Shown here: positions 9,686 to 18,888 of the stretch, piece by piece
Numbering within the stretch: position 1 is the first letter of the stretch
How the letters are laid out: each line of letters opens with the position of its first letter
NCBI RefSeq assembly: GCF_002917095.1
Contig: NZ_PQGA01000001.1
Coordinates: forward strand, 248,001 to 312,000
Source: Paraburkholderia eburnea
GTDB lineage: Bacteria > Pseudomonadota > Gammaproteobacteria > Burkholderiales > Burkholderiaceae
DNA length: 64,000 nucleotides
Reading direction: 5' to 3'
Made by a program: the position numbers and the translations under genes
Notes under the pieces: model-generated
What the model saw: the letters and a program-made list of their open reading frames with translations, nothing else
The model's database searches: none
What the model was told of the DNA's origin: nothing

Positions 9686-10069
9686 ATGGTTACCCTCAAC
9701 AAGCACGGCATGATCCTGTTTGGCCACGGCGCGCGCGATGCGCGCTGGAAAGAGCCATTCACGCGACTGGCGGGCAAGCTGGCCGCCTCGCGCGGCGCGG
9801 CGGGTCCCGTCGATCTCGCGTTTCTCGAACTCATGACGCCGGGCCTGCCCGAAGCCATCGACGCGCAGGCCGCGCAGGGCTGCACGGCCATCACCGTGGT
9901 GCCGGTATTCTTCGGTCAGGGCGGTCATATCCGCCGCGATCTGCCGGCACTCATCGCGCAGTGCCAGGCCGCGCATCCGGATCTGCGGATCGACTGCGCG
10001 ACGGCCGTGGGCGAGGATGACGGCGTGCTCGACGCAATCGTGCAGTACTGCCTCACTTACGAAACCTAG
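9686..10069 (+). CDS. cbiX: Short CbiX/SirB-type sirohydrochlorin chelatase
   Basis: A 127-residue single-domain class II chelatase that would insert metal into sirohydrochlorin. The two conserved histidines are seen: H14 in LFGHGARD and H81 in FFGQGGHIRRD. Length matches the small CbiX type that works as a homodimer. I chose ATG 9686 because GGAG lies 8 bp upstream and the family N-terminus begins here; the open frame starts earlier. It faces cobA (uroporphyrinogen-III methyltransferase) and lies near cysI, whose product needs sirohaem, so iron insertion for sirohaem is the probable role rather than cobalt for B12. Confidence 0.85.
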   Translation: MVTLNKHGMILFGHGARDARWKEPFTRLAGKLAASRGAAGPVDLAFLELMTPGLPEAIDAQAAQGCTAITVVPVFFGQGGHIRRDLPALIAQCQAAHPDLRIDCATAVGEDDGVLDAIVQYCLTYET

Positions 10070-10101
10070 TCACGACACTTGAAAGCATGGACGTAAACGC
10101 A

Positions 10102-10134
10102 AGAAGGGCCGCTTTTCAGCGGCCCTTCTGCTTT
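10102..10134. terminator. Hairpin terminator between cbiX and cobA
   Basis: Perfect 12-bp arms (AGAAGGGCCGCT / AGCGGCCCTTCT) with a 4-base loop lie between two convergent genes. A short T-rich stretch follows the stem. Confidence 0.75.
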
Positions 10135-10161
10135 CTGGTGGCACAGCCCCCGTCTTGATTC

Positions 10162-10917
10162 TCAAGCGGCGGCCAGACGCTCATCAGTCTGATCCGCCTG
10201 CTGCCCTGCCCTTTCGGCAAATGCCTCGCCGATCATGAGCAGGCTCGGCTGCGCCGCGTCGAGCCAGTCCTGTGCCTCGCCCGCCGCCAGCCCAGCCAGC
10301 GTCAACGTGAGCATGCGCTCGCGCGCCGTGCTGCACGCTTCGACGATCGCCACCGGTGTCGTGCCCGCCCGGCCCGCGTCGATCAACTGCTGCGCGATAT
10401 CGGGCGCGCTGTCGCGGCCCATATAGAACACCAGCGAATCGGCATTCACATGCTCGCGGATCTCCTCGCTGCCTGCCGCGCGCGAATAGGTCGCGAGCGC
10501 CACGCTGCGCGAGACGCCGCGCAGCGTCAGCGAGCGTTGCAGCGTGGCGGCGCTGGCGAGCGCCGCCGTGATGCCCGGCACGACTTCGAATTCGATGCCT
10601 GCGGCTTCGAGCGCGCGCATTTCCTCGTCGGCGCGACCGAACAGCATCGGATCGCCGCCCTTCAGACGCACGACGATGTCATGCTCGCGCGCCGCATCCA
10701 CCAACTGCTTGTTGATGAACTGCTGCGCCGTCGAGCGCTGGCCACAGCGCTTGCCGACCGCGATGAACTTCGCGCCTTGAGGCGCATAGTCGAGCATCGC
10801 CGGCTCGACGAGCGCGTCGTGCAGCACGACCTGCGCCTGGCCCAGCAGGCGCGCGCCGCGTACGGTGATGAGATCCGCGGCGCCCGGTCCGGCGCCGATC
10901 AGATAAACCTTGCCCAT
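10162..10917 (-). CDS. cobA: Uroporphyrinogen-III C-methyltransferase
   Basis: SUMT methylates uroporphyrinogen III twice with SAM to give precorrin-2, the first committed step to sirohaem. The 251-residue protein has the family motifs VYLIGAGPGAADLITVRG at the N-terminus, VVRLKGGDPMLFGR, and VVPGITAALASAA. It is the single-domain type, without the dehydrogenase/ferrochelatase part of CysG. I prefer ATG 10917 to the TTG three codons earlier. It is the last gene of the leftward cys cluster, 49 bp after cysN, which supports a role in feeding CysI with sirohaem. Confidence 0.93.
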   Translation of the reverse strand: MGKVYLIGAGPGAADLITVRGARLLGQAQVVLHDALVEPAMLDYAPQGAKFIAVGKRCGQRSTAQQFINKQLVDAAREHDIVVRLKGGDPMLFGRADEEMRALEAAGIEFEVVPGITAALASAATLQRSLTLRGVSRSVALATYSRAAGSEEIREHVNADSLVFYMGRDSAPDIAQQLIDAGRAGTTPVAIVEACSTARERMLTLTLAGLAAGEAQDWLDAAQPSLLMIGEAFAERAGQQADQTDERLAAA

Positions 10918-10966
10918 ATTTTCCAACCCTGTATCGACCGGAGCGAGCGTGCGCGCTTCAAGTGAC

Positions 10967-12289
10967 TTAAGCCGTAAGCGCGCGGATCATGCCCGCAGCC
11001 ACCGTATGATGCGTTGCCTCGTCGATGAGAACGAACGCGCCGGTGCCGGGATGTGCATCATACAGGTCCGCAACCAAAGGCTTTTGCAGCGTGAGCGCCA
11101 CGCGGCCGATGTCGTTCATGGCGAGGTCCTGGCGGTCCACCGCGTGCGACAGCGTATGCACGTCGAGCACTTCCTTGATCGCGCCGATCTTCGCGAACAC
11201 CGTGCTGGTGGTCTGCTTGAGCAGGTACTTGCGCGCCGTCGAAAGCGGCTCTTCGTCGAACCAGCAGAGGTCCGCTTCGAGCTTCTTGGCCGGTTGCGTG
11301 TCGTCGCCGGCGGGCACGAAGGTGTCGCCGCGCGAAACGTCGACATCTTCCGCCAGGCGGATCGTCACGGTCTGGCCCGCGAAAGCGCGATCGACCTGCG
11401 CCGTGCCGCCCGGCACCGGCGCGATGATTTCCGCGACGGTTGCGGCGCGGCCTGCCGGCAGCACCGTGATGGCGTCGCCGAGCTTCACTTCGCCCGCTTC
11501 GATACGGCCCATGTAGCCGCGGAAATCGTCGGCGCTCGAACCGTCCTGGCGCGCGACCCATTGCACGGGGAAGCGCAGCGCCTCGCCCGTCGGCTGCGCG
11601 ACCGGCAGGGCTTCGAGCAGATCGAGCAGCGGCTCGCCCGCGTACCACGGCATGCGCTCGCTCAGCGTCACGATGTTGTCGCCCTTGAGCGCCGACACCG
11701 GCACGAAGCGCACATTGGCGAGGCCAAGCTGGCGCGCGAGCGCGACGTAGGCTTCGCGGATCAGGTTGAAGGTCGCTTCGCTGTAATCGACCAGATCCAT
11801 CTTGTTGATCGCAACGATCACGTGTTGCAGGCCGAGCAGCTTGACGATGGCGCTATGGCGCTTGGTTTGCGGCAGCAGTTGCGTCACGCCGTTCTCGACC
11901 GTCACGCGCGTGGGGTCGATCAGGATGATCGCGGCGTGCGCGGTGGACGCGCCCGTGACCATGTTGCGCGTGTACTGCTCGTGGCCCGGGGTATCCGCGA
12001 TGATGAACTTGCGCTTGGCCGTGGCGAAATAGCGGTACGCCACGTCGATCGTGATGCCCTGCTCGCGCTCGGCTTCGAGGCCGTCCGTGAGCAGCGACAG
12101 GTCGATTTCGTCGCCGACGGTGCGCTTGTTCTTCGCGCGCGAGAGCGCCGAGAGTTGATCCGAAAGGACTGCCTTGCTGTCGTACAGCAGGCGGCCGATC
12201 AGCGTGCTCTTGCCGTCGTCCACGCTGCCTGCCGTGATGAAGCGCAGCACGCCGAGGTCTTCAGGTTGATGCGTCGTAACCATGTTCAA
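10967..12289 (-). CDS. cysN: Sulfate adenylyltransferase GTPase subunit
   Basis: CysN is the regulatory GTPase of ATP sulfurylase, which makes adenosine 5'-phosphosulfate (APS). The 440-residue protein has the P-loop GSVDDGKSTLIGRLL, DTPGHEQYTRNMVTGAS, and NKMDL motifs of translation-factor GTPases, then beta-barrel domains. It lacks the APS kinase domain found in CysNC fusions, and no cysC is nearby. This agrees with direct APS reduction by the CysH encoded upstream. A second ATG lies two codons into the frame. Confidence 0.96.
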   Translation of the reverse strand: MNMVTTHQPEDLGVLRFITAGSVDDGKSTLIGRLLYDSKAVLSDQLSALSRAKNKRTVGDEIDLSLLTDGLEAEREQGITIDVAYRYFATAKRKFIIADTPGHEQYTRNMVTGASTAHAAIILIDPTRVTVENGVTQLLPQTKRHSAIVKLLGLQHVIVAINKMDLVDYSEATFNLIREAYVALARQLGLANVRFVPVSALKGDNIVTLSERMPWYAGEPLLDLLEALPVAQPTGEALRFPVQWVARQDGSSADDFRGYMGRIEAGEVKLGDAITVLPAGRAATVAEIIAPVPGGTAQVDRAFAGQTVTIRLAEDVDVSRGDTFVPAGDDTQPAKKLEADLCWFDEEPLSTARKYLLKQTTSTVFAKIGAIKEVLDVHTLSHAVDRQDLAMNDIGRVALTLQKPLVADLYDAHPGTGAFVLIDEATHHTVAAGMIRALTA

Positions 12290-12307
12290 TTCTTCCTCTG
12301 CGTGCTT

Positions 12308-13270
12308 TTAGAAATAACCTTGCTTCTTGCGCTGTTCCATCGCGGCTTCCGACGCCTGGTCGTCCATGCGCGTGGCGCCGCGTTCCGTGATTTCGGTCAC
12401 GGCGGTTTCGGCGATGATCTTCTCGATGTTGTCGGCATCGCTCGCCACCGGGCAGGTGCAGCTGATGTCGCCCACGGTACGGAATCGCACCTGCGCCATT
12501 TCGCTGACTTCGCCTTCCTTCATCGGCGTGAGCGGCGTGACCGGCACGAGCAGGCCGTTGCGGCGCACGATCTCGCGCTGGTGCGCGTAGTAGATCGACG
12601 GCAGTTCGAGCTTTTCGCGCTCGATGTATTGCCACACGTCCAGTTCGGTCCAGTTCGAGATCGGGAACACGCGCAGGTGCTCGCCATTGTGCAGGCGCGC
12701 GTTGTAAAGGCTCCAGAGTTCCGGGCGTTGCGCCTTCGGGTCCCACTGGCCGAACTCGTCGCGGAACGAGAAGATGCGCTCCTTCGCGCGGGCTTTTTCT
12801 TCGTCGCGGCGCGCGCCGCCGATCATCGCCGTATAGCCGTATTGCTCGATGGTTTCGAGCAGCGTGACCGCCTGCGCGGCATTACGCGAATCGGTTTCGC
12901 GGCGCAGGCGCACCGTGCCTTTCCTGATCGAATCTTCGACATGACCGACCACGAGTTCCGCGCCGATTTCGGCTGCGCGACGATCGCGGAAGTCGATCAC
13001 TTCCTCGTAGTTGTGACCCGTGTCGATGTGCACGAGCGGGAACGGCAGCGAGGTCTTGCGGTTCGCGCCCAGACCAAACGCCTTCAACGCGAGGGCGAGC
13101 ACGACCACCGAATCCTTGCCGCCCGAGAACAGCAGCGCGGGCTTGCTGCACTCGGCAACGAGTTCGCGCAGGATGTGGATCGACTCGGCTTCGAGCCAGT
13201 CGAGATGGTCCATGCGGTTCGCCGTGACCTGAAGCGGCGCATTCACTGCGGAGTCGAGCGTCGTGCTCAT
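12308..13270 (-). CDS. cysD: Sulfate adenylyltransferase catalytic subunit
   Basis: CysD catalyses adenylylation of sulfate from ATP, driven by CysN. The 320-residue protein has the PP-loop (LLFSGGKDSVVVLALA, about residues 46-61), then VHIDTGHNYEEVIDFRD and the C-terminal RTVGDISCTCPV and KKQGYF ends typical of CysD. It lies 18 bp before cysN, as a CysDN pair. Confidence 0.97.
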   Translation of the reverse strand: MSTTLDSAVNAPLQVTANRMDHLDWLEAESIHILRELVAECSKPALLFSGGKDSVVVLALALKAFGLGANRKTSLPFPLVHIDTGHNYEEVIDFRDRRAAEIGAELVVGHVEDSIRKGTVRLRRETDSRNAAQAVTLLETIEQYGYTAMIGGARRDEEKARAKERIFSFRDEFGQWDPKAQRPELWSLYNARLHNGEHLRVFPISNWTELDVWQYIEREKLELPSIYYAHQREIVRRNGLLVPVTPLTPMKEGEVSEMAQVRFRTVGDISCTCPVASDADNIEKIIAETAVTEITERGATRMDDQASEAAMEQRKKQGYF

Positions 13271-13378
13271 GTTCGGATCCTTCGTCTGATCGCGTCCCGT
13301 TCCGAAGATTCGGGACGCGTTACTCTGTATTCGACTTTCGCCGCCGCTCGCTATAACACTGAAAACGGCGCGAAAACT

Positions 13379-14179
13379 TCAATTCTGGCTTGCACGTCCG
13401 ATCGGCGAAACCGCTGGGGAAGCCTCTACGGCCACCGGAATCGCGGACACCGACGTGATGTGCAACCCGCATTCCTTCGTGTCGCGCGACTCCCACCACC
13501 AGCGGCCCGCGCGGCTGTCTTCGCCGGGACGGATCGCTCGCGTGCAGGGCTCGCAACCGATGCTCGGGTAGCCGCGCGCATGCAGCGGGTTCACCGGCAC
13601 GTCGAAGGCGCGCAGATAGGTCCACACATCGGCCTCGGTCCAGTCCGCGAGCGGATTGAACTTGTCGATGTTGCGGGCTTCGTCGCGTTCTTCCTCGTGC
13701 AGCTCCGCGCGCGTGACCGACTGCTCGCGGCGCTGGCCCGTGACCCACGCCGACACGCCCGACAGCGCGCGATTGAGCGGCTCGACCTTGCGGATCTCGC
13801 AGCAGCGCTTGCGCAGATCGACGCTCTCGTAGAACGCGTTCAGGCCGTGCTGCGTGACGTATTCGTCGATCGCATCCTGCTGCGGATGAAACTGCTCGAT
13901 CTCGTAGCCGTAGCGCGCGCGCACCGTATCGATCATGCCCACGGTTTCCGCGTGCAGGCGGCCCGTGTTCAGCGAGAAGATGCCGATCTTCACGCCACGC
14001 GACAGGATCGCGTGGGTGAGCAGCATGTCTTCGGCGGCGAGGCTGCTGGCTAGCTTCACGTCGGCGTGACGCGCGGCGATCGAATCGAGCAGTGCATCCA
14101 GGCGCTCGATCTTCGCTTGCAGTTGCGTCGACACTTCAGCCGTGATTTCGCTGGCTGGCGTGGAAGAAGCGACGGTCAT
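13379..14179 (-). CDS. cysH: Adenylyl-sulfate (APS) reductase
   Basis: A 266-residue thioredoxin-dependent reductase turning APS into sulfite. The cysteine pattern of iron-sulfur APS reductases is complete: C126-C127 (KRCCEIRK), C209 and C212 (GCEPCTR), plus catalytic C237 in KECGLH. PAPS reductases lack the two cluster pairs, so the APS type is read directly from the sequence. The start at 14179 overlaps the stop of the upstream DUF934 gene as ATGA, which argues for translational coupling. The longer open frame seen upstream is not used. The C-terminus runs about 20 residues past the usual ECGLH end. Confidence 0.94.
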   Translation of the reverse strand: MTVASSTPASEITAEVSTQLQAKIERLDALLDSIAARHADVKLASSLAAEDMLLTHAILSRGVKIGIFSLNTGRLHAETVGMIDTVRARYGYEIEQFHPQQDAIDEYVTQHGLNAFYESVDLRKRCCEIRKVEPLNRALSGVSAWVTGQRREQSVTRAELHEEERDEARNIDKFNPLADWTEADVWTYLRAFDVPVNPLHARGYPSIGCEPCTRAIRPGEDSRAGRWWWESRDTKECGLHITSVSAIPVAVEASPAVSPIGRASQN

Positions 14180-14712
14180 GCTGCGACGCCTCGTTGCCCT
14201 TCCTTGCGGCGGAACAGCGGTGACGGCTCGTCGAACGCGCCCTGGTATTGCACCGTGAACTCGGTGAACGCCTTGAGCGCGTCGTTGATGTCCTTGTCGG
14301 CGCGCAGTGCGTAGGCGTCGAAACCGCAACGCTCGTAAAAGCGCAACTGGTCGCGCAGCACGTCGCCGATCGCGCGGATTTCGCCCTTGTAGCCATAACG
14401 CTCGCGCAGCAGACGCGCGATCGAATAGCCACGGCCATCGCGGAACACCGGGAAATCGACGCCGATCAGCGCGATCTTGTCGAAGTCGGCGACCACGTCC
14501 GCCGGTTCGCTGTCCGGCGCGAGCCACACGCCCAGTTCGTCCTTGCCGCGCGCGGCGACCAGCGCCTCGCGATTGGCCTGCCAGTACGCGAAAGGCACCA
14601 GCACCTTGCCCGCGGGCAGCGCGGCCACGTCGGGCAGCACGCCGTCTTCGGCTGCGCGCACGACCTGCCAGGAGTCTTCAACGATCTCGCGATTCTTGAT
14701 GATCAATGCCAT
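14176..14712 (-). CDS. DUF934 family protein of the sulfate reduction cluster
   Basis: A 178-residue protein starting MALIIKNREIVEDSWQVV and containing FRDGRGYSIARLLRERYGY and GEIRAIGDVLRDQL, hallmarks of DUF934. Such genes sit between cysI and cysH in many betaproteobacteria, and a helper role in sulfite reduction is presumed from that context. No cofactor motif is obvious. It overlaps cysH by 4 bp and follows cysI by 32 bp. Confidence 0.88.
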   Translation of the reverse strand: MALIIKNREIVEDSWQVVRAAEDGVLPDVAALPAGKVLVPFAYWQANREALVAARGKDELGVWLAPDSEPADVVADFDKIALIGVDFPVFRDGRGYSIARLLRERYGYKGEIRAIGDVLRDQLRFYERCGFDAYALRADKDINDALKAFTEFTVQYQGAFDEPSPLFRRKEGQRGVAA

Positions 14713-14744
14713 TGCTTAAGTCTCGTATCTCGTTTCGTTGCCGA

Positions 14745-16424
14745 TCAGGCGTGGGCCGGTTGGCGCTGCGCGTACACGCGCTCCTTGAACGGCGCCATGC
14801 CGATGCGGTCGTACGTGTCGATGAAACGCTCGCCGTCGATGCGGTTTTCGACGAACGTGTCGATCACCTTCTGCACCACGTCGGGCATCTCTTCCGCCGA
14901 GAACGACGGGCCGATCACGCGGCCAAGGCGCGCGCCGTTGGCGCCGTTGCCCTGTTCGCCGCCGAGCGACACCTGATACCACTCCGAGCCGTCCTTATCC
15001 ACGCCCAGCACGCCGATGTTGCCGACGTGATGGTGACCGCACGAGTTCATGCAGCCCGAGATGTTGAACGACAGGTCGCCGAGGTCGTAGACGAAATCGA
15101 GGTTGTCGAAACGCTCCTGGATCGCCAGCGCGATGGGGATCGACTTCGCATTCGCGAGCGAGCAGAAGTCGCCGCCCGGGCACGCGATGATGTCGGTCAA
15201 CAGGCCGATGTTCGCGGTCGCAAAGCCTTGCTCCTTCGCCTTTTCCCACAGCGCGAACAGATCGCGCTTCTTGACGTCGGCGAGGATCAGGTTCTGCTCG
15301 TGCGAGACGCGGATCTGGCCGAACGAGTATTCGTCCGCCCAGTCGGCCAGGGCTTCCATCTGCTTGTCGGTGGCGTCGCCCGGCGCGATGTCGCGCGGCT
15401 TGAGCGAGATCGTGACCGACACATAGCCCGGCACGCGATGCGGGCGCGCATTGCGCTCGACCCAGCGCGCGAAGGCGCGGTTTTCCAGCAGATGCTTCTC
15501 GTAGGACGTGTCGGTATCGGCGAGCTTTTCGTAAGCCGGCGGCACGAAATACTGCGAGACGCGCTCGACTTCCGCCTGCGTGAGCGTCGAAGGGCCGTCC
15601 TTCAGGTGCTGCCACTCTTCTTCCACTTGCTGCGCGAACTTCTCGGGCGAGAGCGCCTTCACGAGAATCTTGATGCGCGCCTTGTAGAGGTTGTCGCGGC
15701 GGCCGTAGCGGTTGTACACGCGCAGCACGGCTTCGCAGTAGGTCAGCAGATGCTGCCACGGCAGGTTGCGCTTGATGATCGCGCCGATGATCGGCGTGCG
15801 GCCAAGACCGCCGCCCGCGAGGATCGACGCGACGATTTCGCCCTGCTCGTTACGGTCGAGATACACGCCCAGATCGTGGATCTGCACGGCGGCGCGGTCC
15901 TGCTTCGAACCCGACACGGCGATCTTGAACTTGCGCGGCAGCCACGCGAATTCGGGGTGGAACGTCGACCATTGACGCATGATCTCGGCCCACGGGCGCG
16001 GATCGACGACTTCGTCGGGCGTCACGCCCGCGAACTGGTCGGCGGTGATGTTGCGGATGCAGTTGCCCGACGTCTGGATGCCGTGCATCTGGACGGACGC
16101 GAGCTTGGCGAGGATTTCGGGCGTTTCTTCGAGCTTGATCCAGTTGTACTGGATGTTCGAGCGCGTCGAGAAGTGGCCGTACTCGCGGTCGTGCTCGCGC
16201 GCGATCTGGCCGAGCATGCGCAGTTGATCGCTACGCAGATTGCCGTAAGGAATCGCGACGCGAAGCATGTAGGCATGGCGCTGATAGTACAGGCCGTTCT
16301 GCAGACGCAGCGGGCGGAACTCTTCTTCGCTCAATTCGCCCGACAGGCGGCGGCGAACCTGGTCGCTGTATTGCGCGACGCGCTCGTCGACGATGGTCTG
16401 GTCGTACTGATCGTATTGGTACAT
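14745..16424 (-). CDS. cysI: Sulfite reductase, sirohaem protein
   Basis: A 559-residue haemoprotein of the nitrite/sulfite reductase family that reduces sulfite to sulfide in the cytoplasm. The four cluster cysteines are C415 and C421 (CPGGDFCSLA) and C458 and C462 (GCMNSCGHHHVGN), the CX5C...CX3C signature for the coupled sirohaem-[4Fe-4S] centre. I took ATG 16424 (MYQYDQYDQTIVDERV) as the start since it begins the conserved sequence; the frame is open further upstream. It leads the leftward cys operon. No CysJ flavoprotein is present, so electrons probably come from ferredoxin or a separate reductase. Confidence 0.95.
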   Translation of the reverse strand: MYQYDQYDQTIVDERVAQYSDQVRRRLSGELSEEEFRPLRLQNGLYYQRHAYMLRVAIPYGNLRSDQLRMLGQIAREHDREYGHFSTRSNIQYNWIKLEETPEILAKLASVQMHGIQTSGNCIRNITADQFAGVTPDEVVDPRPWAEIMRQWSTFHPEFAWLPRKFKIAVSGSKQDRAAVQIHDLGVYLDRNEQGEIVASILAGGGLGRTPIIGAIIKRNLPWQHLLTYCEAVLRVYNRYGRRDNLYKARIKILVKALSPEKFAQQVEEEWQHLKDGPSTLTQAEVERVSQYFVPPAYEKLADTDTSYEKHLLENRAFARWVERNARPHRVPGYVSVTISLKPRDIAPGDATDKQMEALADWADEYSFGQIRVSHEQNLILADVKKRDLFALWEKAKEQGFATANIGLLTDIIACPGGDFCSLANAKSIPIALAIQERFDNLDFVYDLGDLSFNISGCMNSCGHHHVGNIGVLGVDKDGSEWYQVSLGGEQGNGANGARLGRVIGPSFSAEEMPDVVQKVIDTFVENRIDGERFIDTYDRIGMAPFKERVYAQRQPAHA

Positions 16425-16649
16425 TCGGGGACCCCAGGGTTGTATCAATCGCGGCGTTCCGGTTACGCCGCGTTCTCCGACTTCGACTTGGCCAGTTCTG
16501 GTCCTGCCCGACACGGCGCCTTCAAATCGCCGGTCATTTGCTAATGACCAAAACAGATATCCATATTGGAAAAGTTGGGGAAATGGTAATAAACTCGCCT
16601 TATATTTCAAACGATCTAAAAATCAGGTTGATATGCCAAGGGGTTATAT
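16425..16649. promoter_or_regulatory. Divergent cysI/cysB promoter region
   Basis: This 225 bp gap separates the cys operon from its probable activator gene. The right-hand half, about 16545-16645, is very AT-rich compared with the neighbourhood. CysB binding is expected here from family knowledge, but the CysB site is too loose to place by eye. Confidence 0.5.
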
Positions 16650-17591
16650 ATGAACCTGCATCAGTTCCGCTTCGTCCGCGAGGCCGTGCGTCAGAACTTC
16701 AACCTCACGGAAGCGGCCAAGGCACTGTATACAAGCCAGCCGGGCGTCTCGAAGGCGATCATCGAGCTGGAGGATGAATTAGGGGTCGAAATCTTCACCC
16801 GACACGGCAAGCGCGTGCGCTCGCTCACGGAGCCGGGCCGCATCATCCTTGCGTCGGTCGAACGCATTCTCCAGGAAGTGGAGAGCCTCAAGCGCGTCGG
16901 TAAGGACTATGCCGCGCAGGATCAAGGCAACCTGGTGATCGCCGCCACGCACACCCAGGCGCGCTACTCGCTGCCGGCGGCCATCGCCGAGTTCAAGCGG
17001 CGCTTTCCGAAGGTGCATCTGTCGATCCTGCAAGGCAGCCCCACGCAGGTGGCCGAGATGGTGCTGCACGATCAGGCCGATCTGGCGATCGCCACCGAGG
17101 CCATCTCCAACTACAAGGAACTGGTTTCGCTGCCCTGCTTCACCTGGCACCACGTCGCCGTGATGCTGCCCGATCATCCGCTGCTGGAGCGCAAGCCGCT
17201 CTCGCTCGATGATCTGGCCCAGTTTCCGCTGATCACCTATGACAACGCGTTCGCGGGCCGCACCAAGATCAACGAGGCGTTCCGTCTGCGCGGCCTGCAG
17301 CCCGACATCGTGCTCGAAGCCATCGACGCCGACGTGATCAAGACCTATGTGGAACTGGGCCTGGGTGTGGGGATCATGGCCGACATCGCCTTCAACGCCG
17401 AACGCGACCGCCATCTGCGCGCGTTGCCGGTCGGCCATCTGTTCGGCAGCAATGTGACGCGCGTGGCGCTCAAGCAGGGCGCGTATCTGCGCAGCTATGT
17501 GTATACGCTGGTCGAACTGCTCTCGCCGAGCCTGAACCGCAAGCTCATCGAACAGGCACTCAAGGGCGAACACGAGACTTACGAGCTGTAA
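16650..17591 (+). CDS. cysB: CysB-type LysR regulator of sulfur assimilation
   Basis: A 313-residue LysR protein beginning MNLHQFRFVREAVRQNFNLT, the CysB/Cbl form of the helix-turn-helix (about 1-60). The effector domain includes ATHTQARYSLP and LQGSPTQVAEMV, which in CysB and Cbl contribute to sulfate or acetylserine/APS sensing. It is divergent from cysI, consistent with activation of the leftward cys genes when sulfur is short. CysB and Cbl cannot be separated by eye; the location favours CysB. Confidence 0.9.
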   Translation: MNLHQFRFVREAVRQNFNLTEAAKALYTSQPGVSKAIIELEDELGVEIFTRHGKRVRSLTEPGRIILASVERILQEVESLKRVGKDYAAQDQGNLVIAATHTQARYSLPAAIAEFKRRFPKVHLSILQGSPTQVAEMVLHDQADLAIATEAISNYKELVSLPCFTWHHVAVMLPDHPLLERKPLSLDDLAQFPLITYDNAFAGRTKINEAFRLRGLQPDIVLEAIDADVIKTYVELGLGVGIMADIAFNAERDRHLRALPVGHLFGSNVTRVALKQGAYLRSYVYTLVELLSPSLNRKLIEQALKGEHETYEL

Positions 17592-17675
17592 AGGCGCGAG
17601 CGCGCCGCTCCTGGCCTGGGTACGCCGCCAGATAACCAGAACGCTTCTCGCTTTTTCCTTCCTGGAGACCGCTGC

Positions 17676-18860
17676 ATGAAGTCGAAGCCGTATCTGCGTC
17701 TGAGTCCTTCGCTGCGCCCGTTCGCCCTGGCCGCCGCCCTCGCGCTGGGCGCCATTGCCCCCGCCGCCCACGCCGATCTGAAAGTGGGCATCGACCTATC
17801 GAGCACCGGCCCCGCCGCCGCCATCGGCATCACGAGCAAGAACGCGATGCTGATGTGGCCCCCGATCATCGCGGGACAGAAGGCGGAGTACATCGTGCTC
17901 GACGACGGCTCCGACCCGGGCGCGGCCGTGCGCAACATCCGCAAGCTCATCAACGAAGATCAGGTGGATGTGATCGTCGGTCCGAACATCACGCCCGCCG
18001 CGCTCGCGGCGCTCGATCCCGTGGCGCAAAGCAGGACGCCGATGATTACGCTGGTGGGCTCGGCGTCCGTGGTCGAGCCGCAGCAAGGCACACGCGTCTG
18101 GGCGTTCAAGATGGCGCAGACCGACGCGGCGATGGCCGATGTGATGACGCGCTACATGGCCGCGCACGGCGTGAAGACGGTGGGCTTCATCGGCTTCGCG
18201 GATAGCTACGGCGATAGCTGGCTCAACGAGTTCACGAAGAACGCCCGCGAACGCAACATCCAGATCGTGGCCACCGAGCGCTTTAACCGCACCGACGCCA
18301 GCGTGACGGGCCAGATCCTCAAGCTGATCGCCGCGAAACCGGACGCCGTGCTGATCGCGGGCGCGGGCACGCCCACGGTCCTGCCGCAGCGCACGCTGGC
18401 CGAGCGCGGCTACAAGGGCGCGATCTATCAGACGCATGGCATCGCCACGCCGGAGTTCATCAAGCTGGGCGGCAAGGAGGTCGAGGGCACGCTGTTCCCG
18501 ACCCAGCCTGTCGTGGTCGCGCGCACGCTGCCCGCCGATCAACCGGCGCAAAAAGCCGCACTGGCCTTCGTGGACGCTTACGAGGCGAAGTACGGACCGG
18601 GCACGGTCACGCAGTTCGCGGGCGACGCGGCGGGCGTGTATCCGCGCCTGCAGGACGCCGTGGCCCGCGCGCTCAAGACCGCGCAACCGGGCACCGAGGC
18701 GTTCCGCGTCGCGCTGCGCAGCGAGCTTGAGCACGCGCACGAAGTAATCGTGCCCAACGGCATGGTCAACACGAGCGAAACAGACCACGTGGGTCTAGAC
18801 CAGCGCGCAAGCGTGATGGGCACGATACGCGGCGGAAAGTTCGTGTATCTGGGGCAGTAG
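17676..18860 (+). CDS. Orphan ABC transporter periplasmic solute-binding protein (LivJ type)
   Basis: A 394-residue type I solute-binding protein. A signal peptide ends at AHA before DLKVGIDLSSTGPAAAIG, and two Rossmann-like lobes follow, including IVGPNITPAALAAL and VGFIGFADSYGDSWLNEF. These belong to the branched-chain amino acid-binding group, whose ligands also include amides and aromatic acids. No permease or ATPase lies nearby, so its transporter partner is elsewhere. It is 84 bp downstream of cysB, and a sulfur-related ligand is only a possibility. Confidence 0.88.
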   Translation: MKSKPYLRLSPSLRPFALAAALALGAIAPAAHADLKVGIDLSSTGPAAAIGITSKNAMLMWPPIIAGQKAEYIVLDDGSDPGAAVRNIRKLINEDQVDVIVGPNITPAALAALDPVAQSRTPMITLVGSASVVEPQQGTRVWAFKMAQTDAAMADVMTRYMAAHGVKTVGFIGFADSYGDSWLNEFTKNARERNIQIVATERFNRTDASVTGQILKLIAAKPDAVLIAGAGTPTVLPQRTLAERGYKGAIYQTHGIATPEFIKLGGKEVEGTLFPTQPVVVARTLPADQPAQKAALAFVDAYEAKYGPGTVTQFAGDAAGVYPRLQDAVARALKTAQPGTEAFRVALRSELEHAHEVIVPNGMVNTSETDHVGLDQRASVMGTIRGGKFVYLGQ

Positions 18861-18888
18861 GCGGGCGCGAGCGGCGACCATTCGACCC

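Noticed and set aside
10910..14053. A 1047-codon plus-strand frame opposite cobA, cysN and cysD
   Set aside because: Arg/His-rich shadow of three well-supported genes on the other strand.
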